A DNA stretch of 62,052 nucleotides from Alkanindiges illinoisensis. Lineage in GTDB: Bacteria > Pseudomonadota > Gammaproteobacteria > Pseudomonadales > Moraxellaceae. The notes below the pieces were generated by a model that worked only from the letters and a program-made list of their open reading frames with translations, was not told the origin of the DNA and ran no database searches. How positions within the stretch are numbered: position 1 is the first letter of the stretch; the number at the start of each line of letters is the position of its first letter. A program made the position numbers and the translations under genes. Location: positions 1 through 62,052 of the forward strand of contig NZ_SNTY01000015.1 in the NCBI RefSeq assembly GCF_004377485.1. Reading direction: 5' to 3'. Shown one piece after another: positions 19,464 to 27,841 of this stretch.

Positions 19464-20000
19464 TTAACAGTAAATCCATAAATCGGGATTAATTTTTTGT
19501 TCGGCTTTCCAATTAGCAAGGCGAAAATTATTATTTGACTTAGGTTCAGAAATCACGTATTTAAAATTTTTACCATCAATTACTTTTATTTCAAAAAACC
19601 TTAAATGCCAATCCTTTAGAGGATACTGATCAACACTCATCTCAGTACATTTAGTTTTTTCAAATTTTGGTAATGCTTGAAATGAACAAATTAAAGTGGA
19701 TGAATTAAGCTCTTTACAATCCTGCCAGTCACCGAATAATCCATCCGAATAAATAATATGCTCATTTCTCCAATTGATTTGCTGATCTTTAGTAAGTTGT
19801 GGATTAGTAAAATACAGTGATTTACGACTTCGATTAATATCTGGACGGTCATAATAAAAAATATCCATGCAAATACTATCATCTAGATAGCAAGCCGAAA
19901 CTTCATTACGATTAGGATATAAATAGCCCCAAATTGCCCACCCCAAAAAAAGCAATATCAGCAAACATAATATAGCTACAGTTTGAAAAAATACTTTCAT
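19464..20000 (-). CDS. Membrane-anchored protein of unknown function
   Basis: The 178-residue product has one N-terminal hydrophobic segment (about 8-27, AILCLLILLFLGWAIWGYLY) and then a polar domain with six Cys after the anchor, probably outside the cytoplasm. The order is anchor, CYLDDSICMDIFYYD, CKELNSSTLIC, KTKCTEMS and a C-terminal WIYC. The gene is visibly richer in A+T than its neighbours. I do not recognise the family. It starts 9 bases after the stop of the next gene upstream (20010-20177) on the same strand, so the two may be cotranscribed. Confidence 0.6.
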   Translation of the reverse strand: MKVFFQTVAILCLLILLFLGWAIWGYLYPNRNEVSACYLDDSICMDIFYYDRPDINRSRKSLYFTNPQLTKDQQINWRNEHIIYSDGLFGDWQDCKELNSSTLICSFQALPKFEKTKCTEMSVDQYPLKDWHLRFFEIKVIDGKNFKYVISEPKSNNNFRLANWKAEQKINPDLWIYC

Positions 20001-20009
20001 CTGAAGAAA

Positions 20010-20177
20010 TTAGCGCTTGCCCATCGACCTTCTCGTTCCAGCAGGTGGCATAAAAGTACGGTCAGCATAACGCTTGGGCTTGGGGCGTACCTGCTCTAGT
20101 GTTTCATCTTGTTCCTCATCGCGCTGTGGCATGGGAAACGGCAACTGGGCAACCTGTCGTTTGGCGGGCTTGCTCAT
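20010..20177 (-). CDS. Short basic protein of unknown function (55 residues)
   Basis: The product begins MSKPAKRQVAQLPFPMPQRDE and ends PPAGTRRSMGKR. It is Pro- and Arg-rich and probably unstructured, with no signal or membrane segment. ATG 20177 is used, as the open frame to 20201 adds unconserved-looking residues. The upstream AGG is about 10 bases away. No function is proposed. Confidence 0.5.
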   Translation of the reverse strand: MSKPAKRQVAQLPFPMPQRDEEQDETLEQVRPKPKRYADRTFMPPAGTRRSMGKR

Positions 20178-20417
20178 CTTAAAAAACCTATCATTAATCA
20201 CCGGGCCTAGTTTAAACCTTTTGCTGGCTAAACTGTAAGATTATTGCCTCTCACATCAGAAATTTATACACATCGAATTAGTTTAAAAATCGTTCATTCA
20301 AGATCACAGAATGAAATTGACGAACTATGCAACAAATTGCATAATCAACTGAACCAGCAATAACGACTATCCATTTTGGACGCAGCACGCGTTAGAGTGC
20401 AGCACGAGGATTTCCTG

Positions 20418-21509
20418 ATGCCAGCAATAACCAGCTTGTTAGATTCATTTCCATCATTCTTAAAAAATAAATCCGCACCGTTACTTGAGATTTTTTATAA
20501 GCCAACAACAGACAATAAACAGCTCATTCAGGAAATTCGGCAGTTACAACGTCCCTATCAGCCCACCTTCTGGCTGGCCAACACGCATGTCCAGCTCATA
20601 TATCTTGAACTTAAGAAAAAGCTGGAAAAGCCTTTAATTTATGATCATGTTGAAACCCTCACCATGGCCGATGGTGGTAAAACGGCCCTAGCGTGGTATG
20701 GCTATAACTTGCCAGCCTCTACCCCAACGATTGTTATTTTGCATACGTTAACAGGCAGCCCGCGCAGCATGCAGGATATGGTAAGGGATTTACATGAATA
20801 TACCGGTTGGCGTGTAGTGGTTGCGGTGCGTCGTGGACATGGTGGGCTTGAATTTGACCCACCACGTTTCAATATCTTTGGTTCTACGCAAGACCTTCGG
20901 GAACAACTCGCACACATAGAACAACGTTTTCCACAATCACCCTTATATGCGGTGGGTTCTTCAGCAGGTTCAGGCCTGCTTATTCGTTATTTAGGGGAAG
21001 AACAGCAAAACGCCCGGTTTAAGGCATCTTTTGCATTCTGCCCCGGCTACAACACGGATGAAGGCTTTAAATATTGTCATCCGTTTTATAGCAAATATAT
21101 GGCTAAAAAATTAATCAGAACTTTTATTGAGCCTCATCAAAGCAAGTTGCAGCAATTAGCGACATTTAACCATCTTAAAGCTGCCAAAGACCTGCTGGCT
21201 TTTCATGAAAAAGTGTATGAATTTTCCGGTTATCCATGTTATCAGCACTACTCGGATGCCACCAATCCCATGAAGGTTTTTCAGCAGGTTGCTATTCCGG
21301 TCATGTTGCTAAATGCCGAGGACGATCCGGTGTGCAATATTCAAAATCTTGACCCCTATCTGGCTGATATTCAGCAAATGCCTAATCTTATTGTGGTTAA
21401 AACCAAAAAAGGCAGCCATTGTGCCTATCAGCAAGGCTGGCAAGCCAAATCATGGGCACACAAACTAATGGCCGAATATTTTCAGGTGATACACAAAAGG
21501 GATGCCTAA
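20418..21509 (+). CDS. YheT-like alpha/beta hydrolase
   Basis: The 363-residue protein belongs to the ABHD1/3-YheT group of alpha/beta hydrolases. An N-terminal QPTFWLANTHVQLIY precedes the fold. The oxyanion region is VILHTLTGSPRSMQDMV, the nucleophile elbow is AVGSSAGSGLL, the acid is probably in NAEDDPVC, and the His is in KKGSHCAY. Substrates of bacterial members are unknown. The start is set by GAGGA seven bases before ATG 20418; the longer frame from 20376 would need TTG. No signal peptide is seen. The next gene, aspC, begins about 140 bases on. Confidence 0.85.
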   Translation: MPAITSLLDSFPSFLKNKSAPLLEIFYKPTTDNKQLIQEIRQLQRPYQPTFWLANTHVQLIYLELKKKLEKPLIYDHVETLTMADGGKTALAWYGYNLPASTPTIVILHTLTGSPRSMQDMVRDLHEYTGWRVVVAVRRGHGGLEFDPPRFNIFGSTQDLREQLAHIEQRFPQSPLYAVGSSAGSGLLIRYLGEEQQNARFKASFAFCPGYNTDEGFKYCHPFYSKYMAKKLIRTFIEPHQSKLQQLATFNHLKAAKDLLAFHEKVYEFSGYPCYQHYSDATNPMKVFQQVAIPVMLLNAEDDPVCNIQNLDPYLADIQQMPNLIVVKTKKGSHCAYQQGWQAKSWAHKLMAEYFQVIHKRDA

Positions 21510-21650
21510 ATTGGTTAAAGCGTTTTCTATTGCCTTTAATAAAGAACAGGAATTGAAAATTAGTTTTAATATCCGGCCAAACGCCTTGCAAAATCAGCTA
21601 GAATAACCCGATTTTTTGTGTTCAATTCCCTAAAAGAAGGAATCCCTGCC

Positions 21651-22895
21651 GTGGACGTACGTCTGTCTGACCGTGTTAACTCTATCAAGCCCTCACCAAC
21701 TCTAGCTGTTACCAATAAAGCAGCTGAACTGAAAGCCGCCGGCCATAACATTATTGGCCTGGGTGCTGGTGAGCCAGACTTTGATACCCCACAGCATATT
21801 AAGGATGCTGCCATTGCGGCCATCAATAACGGGTTTACCAAATATACGGCTGTAGACGGTACACCCGGCCTGAAAAAAGCCATTATTGCCAAGTTCAAGC
21901 GCGACAATAACCTTGACTATGCGGCTAACCAGATTCTGGTTTCCTGCGGTGGCAAGCAAAGCTTTTTTAATCTAGCCTTGGCCTTTATTAATCCGGGTGA
22001 TGAAGTCATCATTCCTGCGCCATACTGGGTAAGCTATCCAGACATGGTACTGATTGCTGAAGGCGTTCCGGTGATTGTGAAATGCGGCGAAGAACAACGC
22101 TTCAAGATTACTGCGGAACAACTGGAAGCAGCAATTACACCAAAAACCCGTCTGCTGGTATTGAACAGCCCGTCTAACCCGACTGGCATGATTTATACCA
22201 AGGAAGAACTCAAAGCACTGGCAGAAGTGCTGCGTCGCCATCCACAAGTGTATGTTGCCTCTGACGATATGTATGAGCCAATTCGCTGGTCTGGTCCATT
22301 CTATAACATTGTGAATGTTGCACCTGATTTGTATGACCGCACACTGGTACTCAATGGCGTCTCCAAAGCCTATGCCATGACTGGCTGGCGTATTGGTTAT
22401 GCGGCTGGTCCGGCTAGCATCATTAAAGCCATGACCAAAGTACAATCGCAATCAACTTCTAACCCGACTTCCATTAGTCAGGTTGCTGCTGAAGCTGCAC
22501 TAAATGGCCCTCAAGATGTGCTGCAACCTATGATTGAAGCGTTCAAGCGTCGTCATGATCTGGTGGTTAATGGCTTAAATGCGATTAACGGAATTAGCTG
22601 TCTGGATGCAGATGGTGCTTTTTATGCCTATGCTTCAATCCGTCCTGTCATTCGCGCGCTGGGTTTAAAATCCTGCACTGAATTTTCTGAATGGCTGCTG
22701 AATAAAACTGGTGTTGCAGTTGTACCTGGTGATGCATTCGGCTTGGGTGGCTACATGCGTATTTCCTACGCCACTGCTGACAGTGTGCTGGAAGATGCCT
22801 TAAAGCGTATTAAAGACGCGGTAGACAGTATTGATCCAGCCGCATTGAATGCTGCGATTGAATCTGTTGCAGCAGATCAGGCAGCTGGCAAGTAA
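21651..22895 (+). CDS. aspC: Class I aspartate aminotransferase, GTG start
   Basis: This PLP enzyme moves the amino group between aspartate (or a similar donor) and 2-oxoglutarate. It begins MDVRLSDRVNSIKPSPTLAV, the usual start of the I-gamma AspC/AatA group. It shows GAGEPDFDTP, VLNSPSNPTG, ASDDMYEP and the PLP lysine in VLNGVSKAYAMTG (Lys239). GTG 21651 is chosen because AAGGAA lies eight bases upstream; the frame is open from another GTG at 21618. At 414 residues it is slightly longer than typical 400-residue members because of the C-terminal tail. A terminator follows. Confidence 0.88.
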   Translation: MDVRLSDRVNSIKPSPTLAVTNKAAELKAAGHNIIGLGAGEPDFDTPQHIKDAAIAAINNGFTKYTAVDGTPGLKKAIIAKFKRDNNLDYAANQILVSCGGKQSFFNLALAFINPGDEVIIPAPYWVSYPDMVLIAEGVPVIVKCGEEQRFKITAEQLEAAITPKTRLLVLNSPSNPTGMIYTKEELKALAEVLRRHPQVYVASDDMYEPIRWSGPFYNIVNVAPDLYDRTLVLNGVSKAYAMTGWRIGYAAGPASIIKAMTKVQSQSTSNPTSISQVAAEAALNGPQDVLQPMIEAFKRRHDLVVNGLNAINGISCLDADGAFYAYASIRPVIRALGLKSCTEFSEWLLNKTGVAVVPGDAFGLGGYMRISYATADSVLEDALKRIKDAVDSIDPAALNAAIESVAADQAAGK

Positions 22896-22911
22896 TTTAA
22901 CTGTATATTTG

Positions 22912-22945
22912 AAAAAGCCCTGTCATTATTGATGGGGCTTTTTTA
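22912..22945 (+). terminator. Terminator after aspC
   Basis: The stem AAAAAGCCC / GGGGCTTTTTT has an imperfect inner part and ends in a T run. Confidence 0.8.
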
Positions 22946-23082
22946 TGGCTATCCCACTGCTATTAAAACATTGTTGTGTAGTTCATAATCTTACATTAAA
23001 GGTAAATAGAGCCTCTTGTGGTCTTAATAATTCACTTGCGCTCATGATTTAAGCAATCAATTGTTTATTTCATTAAAAGGGC

Positions 23083-23111
23083 TTGACCCCTAAAGCGTTG
23101 CTGCCTAAAAT
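23083..23111 (+). promoter_or_regulatory. Promoter of first tRNA-Asn
   Basis: TTGACC (-35) and TAAAAT (-10) are separated by 17 bases and end 16 bases before the tRNA. The copy before the second tRNA-Asn has the same hexamers and spacing. Confidence 0.8.
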
Positions 23112-23127
23112 GCGCATCACCAACTGT

Positions 23128-23203
23128 TCTCCAATAGCTCAGTCGGTAGAGCAACGGACTGTTAATCCGTGTGTCCCTGGTTCGAGCCCAGGTTGGAGAG
23201 CCA
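23128..23203 (+). tRNA. tRNA-Asn (anticodon GTT), copy 1
   Basis: The 76-base cloverleaf has acceptor arms TCTCCAA / TTGGAGA, D-arm AGCTCAGTCGGTAGAGC, anticodon loop CTGTTAA with GTT at 23161-23163, T-arm GGTTCGAGCC and encoded CCA. It is identical to the second copy at 23721-23796. It has its own promoter and terminator. Confidence 0.95.
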
Positions 23204-23220
23204 AGATTCTGCGGTAATAA

Positions 23221-23253
23221 AAAATCCCTGCCATGTGAGCAGGGATTTTTTTA
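23221..23253 (+). terminator. Terminator after tRNA-Asn copy 1
   Basis: AAAATCCCTGC / GCAGGGATTTT with loop CATGTGA and a T run. The same hairpin follows copy 2. Confidence 0.9.
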
Positions 23254-23325
23254 TATTTTTAATTTATTTGTCCTATACTATTTAAAGCGCTTTATATTCA
23301 TTATTTTTAAAAAGGACTTAAAATT

Positions 23326-23589
23326 ATGAAAGTTACTCATTCCAATCCAGTAGCAAATGGGCATAGTGTAGAAATTGGTCAAGCCAGTTGGGATGAAAAT
23401 GCTTTTTCAATAAGGAATCGCTATAAAACTGCTAATGGTGGTTTTAGTCCAAGAAGCTCTAGTGAATTTCCTATTAGTGATTTAGTACCGTTAGCTAAAT
23501 TCGCCGCTCAACACGATAAACTTAGCATCTCTGAATGTATGCAAATTATTACTGCTCTTTCTGAATCTGTTCTGCGACAGAATAAATGA
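23326..23589 (+). CDS. Unknown 87-residue protein between duplicated tRNA-Asn genes
   Basis: The product begins MKVTHSNPVANGHSVEIG, contains WDENAFSIRNRYKTANGGF and RSSSEFPISDLVPL, and ends in a helical segment (ISECMQIITALSESVL). No signal peptide, membrane segment or known catalytic motif is visible. ATG 23326 has AGGA about 10 bases upstream. The gene is AT-rich and lies wholly between two near-identical tRNA-Asn plus terminator units. That placement resembles cargo between direct repeats. I do not recognise its family. Confidence 0.65.
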   Translation: MKVTHSNPVANGHSVEIGQASWDENAFSIRNRYKTANGGFSPRSSSEFPISDLVPLAKFAAQHDKLSISECMQIITALSESVLRQNK

Positions 23590-23674
23590 ATTTATTCTAA
23601 AATTTTAATAAAATCCTCTTTGTCTACAAAACCAGCAAAGAAACCTGATTTTATTAATATTTTCGCAAAACCCC

Positions 23675-23703
23675 TTGACCCTATGGGGATTGATGCATAA
23701 AAT
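23675..23703 (+). promoter_or_regulatory. Promoter of second tRNA-Asn
   Basis: TTGACC and TAAAAT with 17-base spacing, matching the promoter of the first copy although the spacer sequence differs. Confidence 0.8.
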
Positions 23704-23720
23704 GCCGCCGTACTGATCGA

Positions 23721-23796
23721 TCTCCAATAGCTCAGTCGGTAGAGCAACGGACTGTTAATCCGTGTGTCCCTGGTTCGAGCCCAGGTTGGAGAGCCA
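23721..23796 (+). tRNA. tRNA-Asn (anticodon GTT), copy 2
   Basis: Identical over all 76 bases to copy 1, with encoded CCA and its own promoter and terminator. The similarity continues about 50 bases downstream through the terminator but stops at the 5' end of the tRNA, apart from the promoter hexamers. Confidence 0.95.
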
Positions 23797-23812
23797 GAAT
23801 TCTGCGGTAATA

Positions 23813-23847
23813 AAAAAATCCCTGCCATGTGAGCAGGGATTTTTTTA
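23813..23847 (+). terminator. Terminator after tRNA-Asn copy 2
   Basis: Same AAATCCCTGC / GCAGGGATTT hairpin and T run as after copy 1. Confidence 0.9.
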
Positions 23848-23905
23848 TTGGTGTTTTTTTTATTCTCGCTTTAGCGCCACTTTAAATTTTATAGGAAAGC
23901 AAAAA

Positions 23906-24352
23906 ATGAGCATGTGGCTGATTATTGGTGTTGTGATCATTGCATTATTGGGCATTATTGCAGGGAAAAACAAAAAGCCCCGCCAGCAGCACACACCCAT
24001 TCATGCCAAAGCAATATTAACACGCCGTGAACAGCAGTTTTTTGCCGTACTGCAACAAGCCATGCCCCGCGCTTATATTTTCCCGCAAGTCAGCTTTTCC
24101 GCCATCTTGACCACTAAGGGTTTTTATACGCGCAGTCAGTTTAACCGCAAGATTGCCGACTTTGTGTTATGTGACCAGGATCTTGAGATTGTAGCGATTA
24201 TTGAACTGGATGACAGGAGTCATCAAGGCCGCGAGCAACAGGATGCTGCGCGTGATGCCATGCTCCATGAAGCTGGCTACGCTGTGTTGCGTTATACCCA
24301 GATTCCTTCAGCGGGCCAACTGCAAAAAGACTTGTACAAATACTTTAAGTAG
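23906..24352 (+). CDS. DUF2726-family membrane-anchored protein
   Basis: The 148-residue product has an N-terminal membrane helix (about 2-20, MWLIIGVVIIALLGIIAG), a basic linker, then a DUF2726-type domain. That domain shows LTRREQQFFAVLQQA, FPQVSFSAIL, NRKIADFVLCDQDLEIVAIIELDD and a late VLRY. The D-x14-E-L-D pattern resembles PD-(D/E)xK or Vsr-like nuclease folds, as noted for this family; activity is inference only. ATG 23906 has AGGAA about 8 bases upstream. The open frame begins inside the tRNA, so the upstream part is not real coding. Confidence 0.75.
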   Translation: MSMWLIIGVVIIALLGIIAGKNKKPRQQHTPIHAKAILTRREQQFFAVLQQAMPRAYIFPQVSFSAILTTKGFYTRSQFNRKIADFVLCDQDLEIVAIIELDDRSHQGREQQDAARDAMLHEAGYAVLRYTQIPSAGQLQKDLYKYFK

Positions 24353-24482
24353 TGATTTATGCTTTGCTATTGATTGCCTGTGATGATGGCTTATGCTTGC
24401 AAATTTTGTATCAGGGTTATTTTTCAATAAAAGTCTCTTAACCCTTAATGCAGCGTAGACTAATTTAAATTGATTTCTGGCT

Positions 24483-24854
24483 CTATCTGCTGTGCGTGCC
24501 CTGATCAAAAATTTTGTGCTGGTTCCCGCTGGCATCACGTACGTTTTGCGCACAAATGCTTGCAGTGACCTTCACCGGCTTGGCCCTGGCATCGTAGCAG
24601 GTACAGCCTGCAGGGGTTTTCATGCATCCGGCCACATACTGCGCTTGTGTACGGGAATTTAACCGATGCAGTTGAGTTTTGATCTGTTCGTTTTGAAGCT
24701 GAACATTATCAGCAGTATCAGTGCTTGCAGGGATTGACCCTGAAGAAATCTGTCCAGGCTCGGTCTTAAAAAAAGACTGTTTTTTAATGAAATTAAAAGC
24801 GACAACCGCAATGATCAGAAAAATTCCAAGTTGAACAAGTTTTTTTAATGCCAT
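24483..24854 (-). CDS. Membrane-anchored protein with Cys motif resembling Zot C-termini
   Basis: The 123-residue product has one N-terminal helix (about 7-22, VQLGIFLIIAVVAFNFI), a polar linker and a C-terminal module. In the module four Cys are spaced as GCMKTPAGCTCYD then SICAQ. Similar GC-x5-C-x-CYD modules end many filamentous-phage Zot (pI) proteins. Here there is no ATPase domain, so it is not a Zot, only a possible relative of its periplasmic tail. ATG 24854 is used. It is convergent with the DUF2726 gene and otherwise isolated. Confidence 0.55.
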   Translation of the reverse strand: MALKKLVQLGIFLIIAVVAFNFIKKQSFFKTEPGQISSGSIPASTDTADNVQLQNEQIKTQLHRLNSRTQAQYVAGCMKTPAGCTCYDARAKPVKVTASICAQNVRDASGNQHKIFDQGTHSR

Positions 24855-25165
24855 AACAATCGATTTAAAAAGTAAATGTAAATTATATCCAGCAGTTTTA
24901 TATTATAAATTTAATATCAGCGTGCCAGCCTACTCATCAGTTTAATAAAATTATTCATTAAAAAACAAGCAATATTGATCAGTACAGTGGCATTATGAGT
25001 GCATAGCTAAACAGCCTTGGCGCCAACAAGAAAACAACGCCAAATTATCCCAAAAAACCTGAAAATATAGATTAGAGATGTAAAAAAACCCCCATCATGA
25101 TGGAGGTTTCAAATTTTGATACTGTAAACCTGGTGTTTATCAGCTAAAAATTTAAATCAAGTCTC
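24855..25165. other. Intergenic stretch between the Cys-module gene and csp
   Basis: No gene is seen. The palindrome TTGGCGCCAA lies at 25017-25026, with another CGCCAA at 25038-25043, and the csp terminator lies at 25086-25109. Confidence 0.5.
25086..25109 (-). terminator. Terminator after cold-shock gene
   Basis: AAACCCCCATC / GATGGAGGTTT with almost no loop. The minus-strand transcript ends in seven U. Confidence 0.75.
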
Positions 25166-25375
25166 TTACAATACTACAATTTTGCTGGCTTGCGGGCCTT
25201 TAGGGCCATCACTTACGCTGAACTGAACGCGCTGGCCTTCGCTTAGGCTTTTAAAACTGTTGCTTTGAATTTCGCTATAGTGGGCGAACACATCCGGACC
25301 AGAATCTTGCTGAATAAAGCCAAAACCTTTCGTGTCATTAAACCATTTAACAACGCCAGTAGTCGTATTTGACAT
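25166..25375 (-). CDS. Cold-shock domain protein (CspA family)
   Basis: The 69-residue single-domain protein has both RNP motifs (KGFGFIQ and VFAHYSEI) within [17 protein letters not shown]. CspA-type proteins bind single-stranded RNA or DNA and melt mRNA structure in the cold or during growth transitions. ATG 25375 has GAGGA seven bases upstream; the frame continues to 25429 without support. The gene has a long AT-rich 5' region, as is usual for cold-shock genes, and its own terminator. Which Csp paralogue it is cannot be told. Confidence 0.92.
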   Translation of the reverse strand: MSNTTTGVVKWFNDTKGFGFIQQDSGPDVFAHYSEIQSNSFKSLSEGQRVQFSVSDGPKGPQASKIVVL

Positions 25376-25745
25376 AATATAATCCTCTTTGAAAAATGAA
25401 TATGGCCTTTGACCATATTGATCACTCAAAAAATAATTTATGAAACTAAATCTTATGAAAACGAAGGATTATAAATAAAACTGCGAGATAACGGACTTAA
25501 CGAGACAATATTATTTTATAGAGTGCTTAATTACAAATGGCAACCTTAAGGAGACCATTCATCGTTGGGTGAGTCCTTTATACGTTTATTGGTTCAAATG
25601 GTCAATCTTTTATTTAAAAATATGAACGCATAAATAAACAAGATGATTTGTTAAGGATAGAACACGTTTTCCTTATCTTTAACAGACAGACTCTTGTTTC
25701 AATACTATCAATTATCAGCAAGTCATTGTAATTATTATAATAAAA
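25376..25745. other. Long 5' region of the cold-shock gene
   Basis: The 370 bases between csp and tRNA-Arg are AT-rich and without a supported gene. A long leader for csp is likely by analogy with other csp genes. I could not assign a single promoter with confidence. Confidence 0.4.
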
Positions 25746-25822
25746 TGGCGCGCTTAGCGGGATTCGAACCCACGACCCCTGCCTTCGGAGGGCAGTACTC
25801 TATCCAGCTGAGCTATAAGCGC
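25746..25822 (-). tRNA. tRNA-Arg (anticodon CCG)
   Basis: The 77-base cloverleaf on the minus strand has acceptor GCGCTTA / TAAGCGC, D-arm AGCTCAGCTGGATAGAGT, anticodon loop CTCCGAA, T-arm GGGTTCGAATCCC and encoded CCA. It reads CGG codons. Confidence 0.95.
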
Positions 25823-26045
25823 ATAAGGCGAGACATCATAGGCAAAAATACGCTGCGGGTAAAGCCTTGGTTTTTTAACTGCTAGTTTTCTGTGCAATTT
25901 TCATAGTTAAATGGCTAAACCATAATGCCTGCTGAGTAAGTTGCAACGCAGCGTTCATAAAATACAACCGGATAAGACTTGGCTTTTGTGACAATATTCC
26001 CGACAATAGATACCCTGTGCTTAGTCAGTCACTTGAGAGAATTTC

Positions 26046-27014
26046 ATGACCGATGCTTTAGTGTTAAAGCAACTCACTAAAACCTATAAAAACGGGTTCC
26101 AGGCATTAAAAGGCATTGATCTCACCGTCAGTGAAGGTAATTTTTACGCACTGCTTGGGCCAAATGGTGCGGGCAAATCCACCACCATCAGTATCATTAG
26201 CTCCCTTACCCGGAAATCCTCGGGTCATGTTGAAATATTTGGCCATGATTTAGATAGCCACCCATCACAGGCCAAGCAATGTCTGGGTGTGGTGCCGCAG
26301 GAATTTAACTTCGGCCAGTTTGAGAAAGTCTTTGACATTCTGGTTACGCAAGCCGGTTATTACGGTATCCCTAAAAAAGAAGCACAAATTCGTGCAGAAA
26401 AATATTTAAACAAGCTGGGTCTGTGGGAAAAGCGCAATGTACAGTCGCGCTTGCTCTCTGGGGGCATGAAGCGTCGCCTGATGATTGCGCGAGCCATGAT
26501 TCATGAGCCACGCCTGCTGATTCTGGATGAACCAACTGCGGGTGTAGATATCGAACTGCGCCGTTCCATGTGGGAATTTTTAACCGAAATTAATAATCAG
26601 GGCACTTCCATTATTCTAACCACGCATTATCTGGAAGAAGCGGAAATGCTGTGTCGCCGTATTGCCATTATTGATAAAGGCGTAATCAAGGAAGACACTG
26701 ACATTAAAACGCTGCTGAGCCAGTTATCGGTAGAAACGTTTGTACTGGATTTAAAACAACCTGTCACCAGTTGGCCTGCGCTAAATGTACAAGGCGTACA
26801 TTTCCGGCAGGTTGATCCCTTAACAGTTGAAGTCAGCATTGATAAAGGTCTGGCGCTGAATGATGTGTTTGCCCTGCTGGCAAGCCATGACATTGTGGTG
26901 ACGAGTATGCGTAACAAGTCCAATCGGCTTGAAGAATTATTTATTCATATGGTTGAAAAAAACCTAGATAGTAAAAATTTGGCCTCTCAAAAGCCTGCTG
27001 GAGCACAAGCATGA
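26046..27014 (+). CDS. ABC transporter ATP-binding protein (YadG-like)
   Basis: The 322-residue ATPase has Walker A GPNGAGKST (about 38-46), signature LLSGGMKRRL, Walker B LLILDEPTAGVD and switch His in TTHYLEEAEMLC. The C-terminal part, about 80 residues, is an accessory domain seen in DrrA/YadG-type exporters. It should pair with the next gene, which overlaps by four bases (ATGA). Partner order and sequence match the E. coli yadG-yadH pair, whose substrate is unknown. ATG 26046 follows GAGAG. Confidence 0.88.
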   Translation: MTDALVLKQLTKTYKNGFQALKGIDLTVSEGNFYALLGPNGAGKSTTISIISSLTRKSSGHVEIFGHDLDSHPSQAKQCLGVVPQEFNFGQFEKVFDILVTQAGYYGIPKKEAQIRAEKYLNKLGLWEKRNVQSRLLSGGMKRRLMIARAMIHEPRLLILDEPTAGVDIELRRSMWEFLTEINNQGTSIILTTHYLEEAEMLCRRIAIIDKGVIKEDTDIKTLLSQLSVETFVLDLKQPVTSWPALNVQGVHFRQVDPLTVEVSIDKGLALNDVFALLASHDIVVTSMRNKSNRLEELFIHMVEKNLDSKNLASQKPAGAQA

Positions 27015-27784
27015 ACGTCCAGCAATTACAAATCGCCTTAAATACATTAGTTACCAAAGAAATTCGCCGCTTTATGCGCATCTGGCCACAAACCCTGCTG
27101 CCGCCTGCCATTACCATGAGCCTGTATTTTGTGATTTTTGGCAATCTGGTGGGATCACGCATCGGTCAAATGAATGGCTACAGTTACATGCAATTTATTG
27201 TGCCCGGTTTAATCATGATGGCGGTAATTACCAACAGTTATTCCAATGTGGTGTCGAGTTTCTTTAGTGTGAAATTCCAGCGCAGTATTGAAGAACTGAT
27301 TGCCAGCCCGGTGCCGCATCATATTATTCTGATTGGTTATGTGATTGGCGGCGTTACCCGTGGTTTACTGGTGGGTTTTATTGTTACCCTGCTCTCGCTA
27401 TTTTTTACCGAGCTGTCCATTCATCATGCGTTTGTGATGATCTTTACGGTACTGGTCACCGCCGTGCTGTTTTCTCTGGGTGGCTTTATTAATGCAGTAT
27501 ATGCCCGCTCATTTGATGATATCTCTATTGTGCCGACTTTTGTGCTCACGCCTTTAACCTATCTGGGTGGTGTTTTTTACTCCATGGATCAGCTTGGGCC
27601 ATTCTGGCAAAAGCTCTCTCTGCTAAACCCTATCGTTTATATGGTCAATGCTTTCCGTTATGGCATTTTAGGTGCCAGTGATGTCAACGTCTGGGCATCA
27701 TTAGCTGCCATTAGCATTTTTTGTATTGCACTGTATGCATTTGCCTATCGCCTGCTGGCCCGTGGTACAGGTATGCGTGAATAA
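27011..27784 (+). CDS. ABC-2 type transporter permease (YadH-like)
   Basis: The 257-residue membrane protein has about six hydrophobic segments and the ABC-2 signature region (SFDDISIVPTFVLTPLTYLGGVFYSMDQLG) before the last two helices. It forms the membrane part of an exporter with the upstream ATPase, with which it is translationally coupled. Multidrug, lipid or polysaccharide export are all possible; context does not choose. Confidence 0.88.
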   Translation: MNVQQLQIALNTLVTKEIRRFMRIWPQTLLPPAITMSLYFVIFGNLVGSRIGQMNGYSYMQFIVPGLIMMAVITNSYSNVVSSFFSVKFQRSIEELIASPVPHHIILIGYVIGGVTRGLLVGFIVTLLSLFFTELSIHHAFVMIFTVLVTAVLFSLGGFINAVYARSFDDISIVPTFVLTPLTYLGGVFYSMDQLGPFWQKLSLLNPIVYMVNAFRYGILGASDVNVWASLAAISIFCIALYAFAYRLLARGTGMRE

Positions 27785-27841
27785 GTAGTAATGCAGAAAT
27801 AATCACGATTTAAATATTGATTACACAGTATTGGTTAAAAC

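Noticed and set aside
23128-23203. tRNA-Asn as an active integration site of a large genomic island
   Set aside because: No integrase or long foreign segment adjoins either tRNA copy; the enclosed segment is only about 500 bases.
23906-24352. DUF2726 protein as an antiphage nuclease next to a tRNA island
   Set aside because: Only a possible nuclease-like fold; the gene is anchored and alone, with no integrase or attachment sites, so a defence role is not supported.
24483-24854. Complete filamentous-phage Zot gene
   Set aside because: No ATPase domain and no neighbouring phage coat or replication genes; only a short cysteine module resembles Zot.
27785-27841. preQ1 riboswitch before queF
   Set aside because: The 57-base gap has no pseudoknot-like pairing or C-rich loop; queF probably shares the upstream transcript.
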